The position numbers and the translations under genes were made by a program. A stretch of DNA of 5,293 nucleotides from Planctomycetota bacterium (GTDB taxonomy: Bacteria; Planctomycetota; Planctomycetia; Isosphaerales; Isosphaeraceae). Below the pieces are notes generated by a model, which did not search any database, was not told the DNA's origin, and saw nothing but the letters and a program-made list of their open reading frames with translations. The stretch is from contig JAKBCQ010000267.1 of the NCBI GenBank assembly GCA_021807585.1, forward strand, positions 1-5,293, given 5' to 3'. This document shows positions 3,896 to 5,293 of the stretch, piece by piece; the first letter of the stretch is position 1; each line of letters opens with the position of its first letter.

Positions 3896-5251
3896 ATGAA
3901 GCCGACCGACGCGAGCCGATCGTCCTCTCGATCGCGGCGCAACGCGGCGATCACGCTGGCGTTGCTCACCTTCGGCTACGCGGGTTATTACCTCTGTCGA
4001 TCGAACCTTTCGGTCGCTCAACCGTTGATCGTGGGGGAGCTCGTCGCGGGGGGAATGTCGGCCGATCAGGCCAAACGCGAGATGGGATCGATCATCTCGC
4101 TGGGAACGCTCGCGTACGCGATCGGGAAATTCCTCGGCGGAGGGCTCGGCGATTCGCTCGGCGGCCGTCGCGTCTTCCTCATCGGAATGGCGGGAGCGAT
4201 CGCCTGCACCATCGCGTTCCCCCTCGGCGGGTCGATCCCCGTCTATCGCGCCGCCTGGATCGCCAACCGCCTCGTCCAATCGATCGGCTGGCTCGGGCTC
4301 GTCAAGGTGTGCGGACGCTGGTTTCCCGAAAATCGCCGCGGCCGTGTCATGGCCTTCGCCAGCCTCAGCTTCCTCTTCGGCGATTCGATCGCACGTCGCT
4401 TCATGGGAGAGCTTATCAAACATCAGTTCACATGGAAACATGTATTTTTCGCCGCGGCGGGGGTCCTGTTCGTATTATTTCTTATTAATTATTTATTCTT
4501 ACACGAATCCCCCTCGGAGACGGGAGACGTCGAGCCTTCGGGAGGCGTCGATTCGGTCTTCGGCGTCGCGGGGAACGAGGTCGATCCCGCGTCGATCGGT
4601 TCGTTGCTCAAACCGTTGGTGCGCAGCCCGGGGTTTCTCCTCGTTTGTCTCGTATCGTTCGGTTACACGCTGCTGCGCGAAACCTTCAATTCGTGGACTC
4701 CCACATATTTCGTCGAGTCGGTCGGGTTGTCGCAGGCCGAAGCCGCCAGTCAAAGCGCGCTGTTTCCATTCTTCGGCGGCGTTTCGGTGCTGATCGCGGG
4801 TCGGCTCGCCGATCGAATCGGCCGCGCCGGACGCGCGTCGATTCTGCTCGCGGGGCTCGTTTGCGGCGGCGTCCTCCTGTTCGCTCTCGGCCGAATCGAC
4901 TTCCACGAATCGAAAACCGCTCCCGTCGCGCTCGTCGCACTCGTCGGCTTCGCATTGATCGGTCCTTATTCATATATGGCGGGAGCGATCGCGCTCGATT
5001 TCGGCGGCAAACGCGGAGCGGCGACCGCATCGGGGCTGATCGACGGCTTCGGCTATCTGGGAGGAATCCTCGCGGGAGAAACCGTCGCGCGGATCCTCGT
5101 CGGACGCGGCTGGAATGCGGCGTTTCAGACGCTCGCCGCGGTCGCGTGGATCTCGGCGGGCGCCGCCGCGGCGCTCGTCGCGGTCGAATCGGCGCGGAAG
5201 CGCCGCATAATCCCCCTCGAAGCCGCCGGCGCCGACGTGCCCGCTTCGTGA
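3896..5251 (+). CDS. Major facilitator transporter, OPA-like (GlpT/UhpT/SLC37 group)
   Basis: The product is a 451-aa inner-membrane carrier with twelve predicted helices in two six-helix halves, joined by a loop at about residues 204-238. Motif-A-like loops follow helix 2 (GLGDSLGGRR, 83-92) and helix 8 (GRLADRIGRAGR, 302-313). Helix 1 carries YYLCRSNLSVAQP with Arg35, and helix 7 carries LLRETFNSWTPTYF with Arg261. These match the positions of GlpT Arg45 and Arg269, which bind phosphate. WFPENRRGR (142-150) after helix 4 also fits the group. Known members exchange organic phosphates such as glycerol-3-phosphate or hexose phosphate for inorganic phosphate. The substrate here cannot be read from the sequence. 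The length is normal. The ATG at 3896 is chosen because an upstream TTG would add 34 charged residues with no ribosome binding site. Ten AT-rich codons at the end of helix 6 (4472-4501) stand out. A general sugar or drug carrier is less likely. Confidence 0.88.
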   Translation: MKPTDASRSSSRSRRNAAITLALLTFGYAGYYLCRSNLSVAQPLIVGELVAGGMSADQAKREMGSIISLGTLAYAIGKFLGGGLGDSLGGRRVFLIGMAGAIACTIAFPLGGSIPVYRAAWIANRLVQSIGWLGLVKVCGRWFPENRRGRVMAFASLSFLFGDSIARRFMGELIKHQFTWKHVFFAAAGVLFVLFLINYLFLHESPSETGDVEPSGGVDSVFGVAGNEVDPASIGSLLKPLVRSPGFLLVCLVSFGYTLLRETFNSWTPTYFVESVGLSQAEAASQSALFPFFGGVSVLIAGRLADRIGRAGRASILLAGLVCGGVLLFALGRIDFHESKTAPVALVALVGFALIGPYSYMAGAIALDFGGKRGAATASGLIDGFGYLGGILAGETVARILVGRGWNAAFQTLAAVAWISAGAAAALVAVESARKRRIIPLEAAGADVPAS

Positions 5252-5293
5252 TATCTTGACGTCAGCGTATCGGATTATCTTTATGTACTTTGA
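5252..5293. other. Short downstream segment, nothing recognised
   Basis: The 42 bases after the transporter stop contain the 8-bp palindrome TGACGTCA (5257-5264), which overlaps a TTGACG at 5256-5261. No hairpin with a U tract and no partial gene can be supported before the window ends. Confidence 0.5.

Noticed and set aside
3773..4441. 222-residue minus-strand open frame opposite the transporter
   Set aside because: It is Arg/Glu/Asp-rich antisense shadow with no domain, and the opposite strand encodes a clear twelve-helix transporter.
5256..5285. Possible promoter TTGACG with a downstream TTTATG
   Set aside because: The -10 match is only three of six, and no gene start is visible before the window ends.

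Overview
The window is a GC-rich stretch of bacterial chromosome. It carries four complete protein genes, the probable 3' tail of a fifth, and no RNA gene, CRISPR array, transposon or phage gene that I can see. The best guess for the source is a planctomycete. This rests on two genes whose whole-protein architectures I recall as common there: a Gly-rich/TPR/beta-domain secreted protein, and a SnoaL-like protein with a second C-terminal beta domain. The assignment is from memory of the families, not from a search. The hexamer CGATCG is strikingly frequent throughout.

Layout from left to right. Positions 2-79 look like the last codons of a plus-strand gene with a proline-rich tail, followed by a strong hairpin (110-143) that probably ends its transcript. 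Next comes a convergent intergenic segment with three 22-bp tandem repeats (166-231). Three minus-strand genes follow: a secreted low-complexity/TPR protein (249-1925), a secreted SnoaL-like plus calycin-like protein (1988-3028), and a small GlsB/YeaQ-type membrane protein (3235-3534). A 361-bp divergent intergenic region with a very AT-rich core (about 3697-3746) separates them from a plus-strand major facilitator transporter (3896-5251). That transporter resembles the organophosphate:phosphate antiporter (OPA) group. The last 42 bases hold nothing recognisable.

How the genes relate. The two secreted-protein genes are only 62 bp apart on one strand and may be co-transcribed, and both end in a domain that opens with an (L/M)IGTW motif. 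The GlsB-like gene lies 206 bp upstream of them on the same strand and could be independent. The transporter is divergent and has no obvious functional link to the others. I find no convincing new multi-gene system. The points most worth a second look are the low-complexity protein with its G-tracts and repeats, the isolated 10%-GC codon cluster at the domain boundary of the transporter, and the excess of CGATCG.
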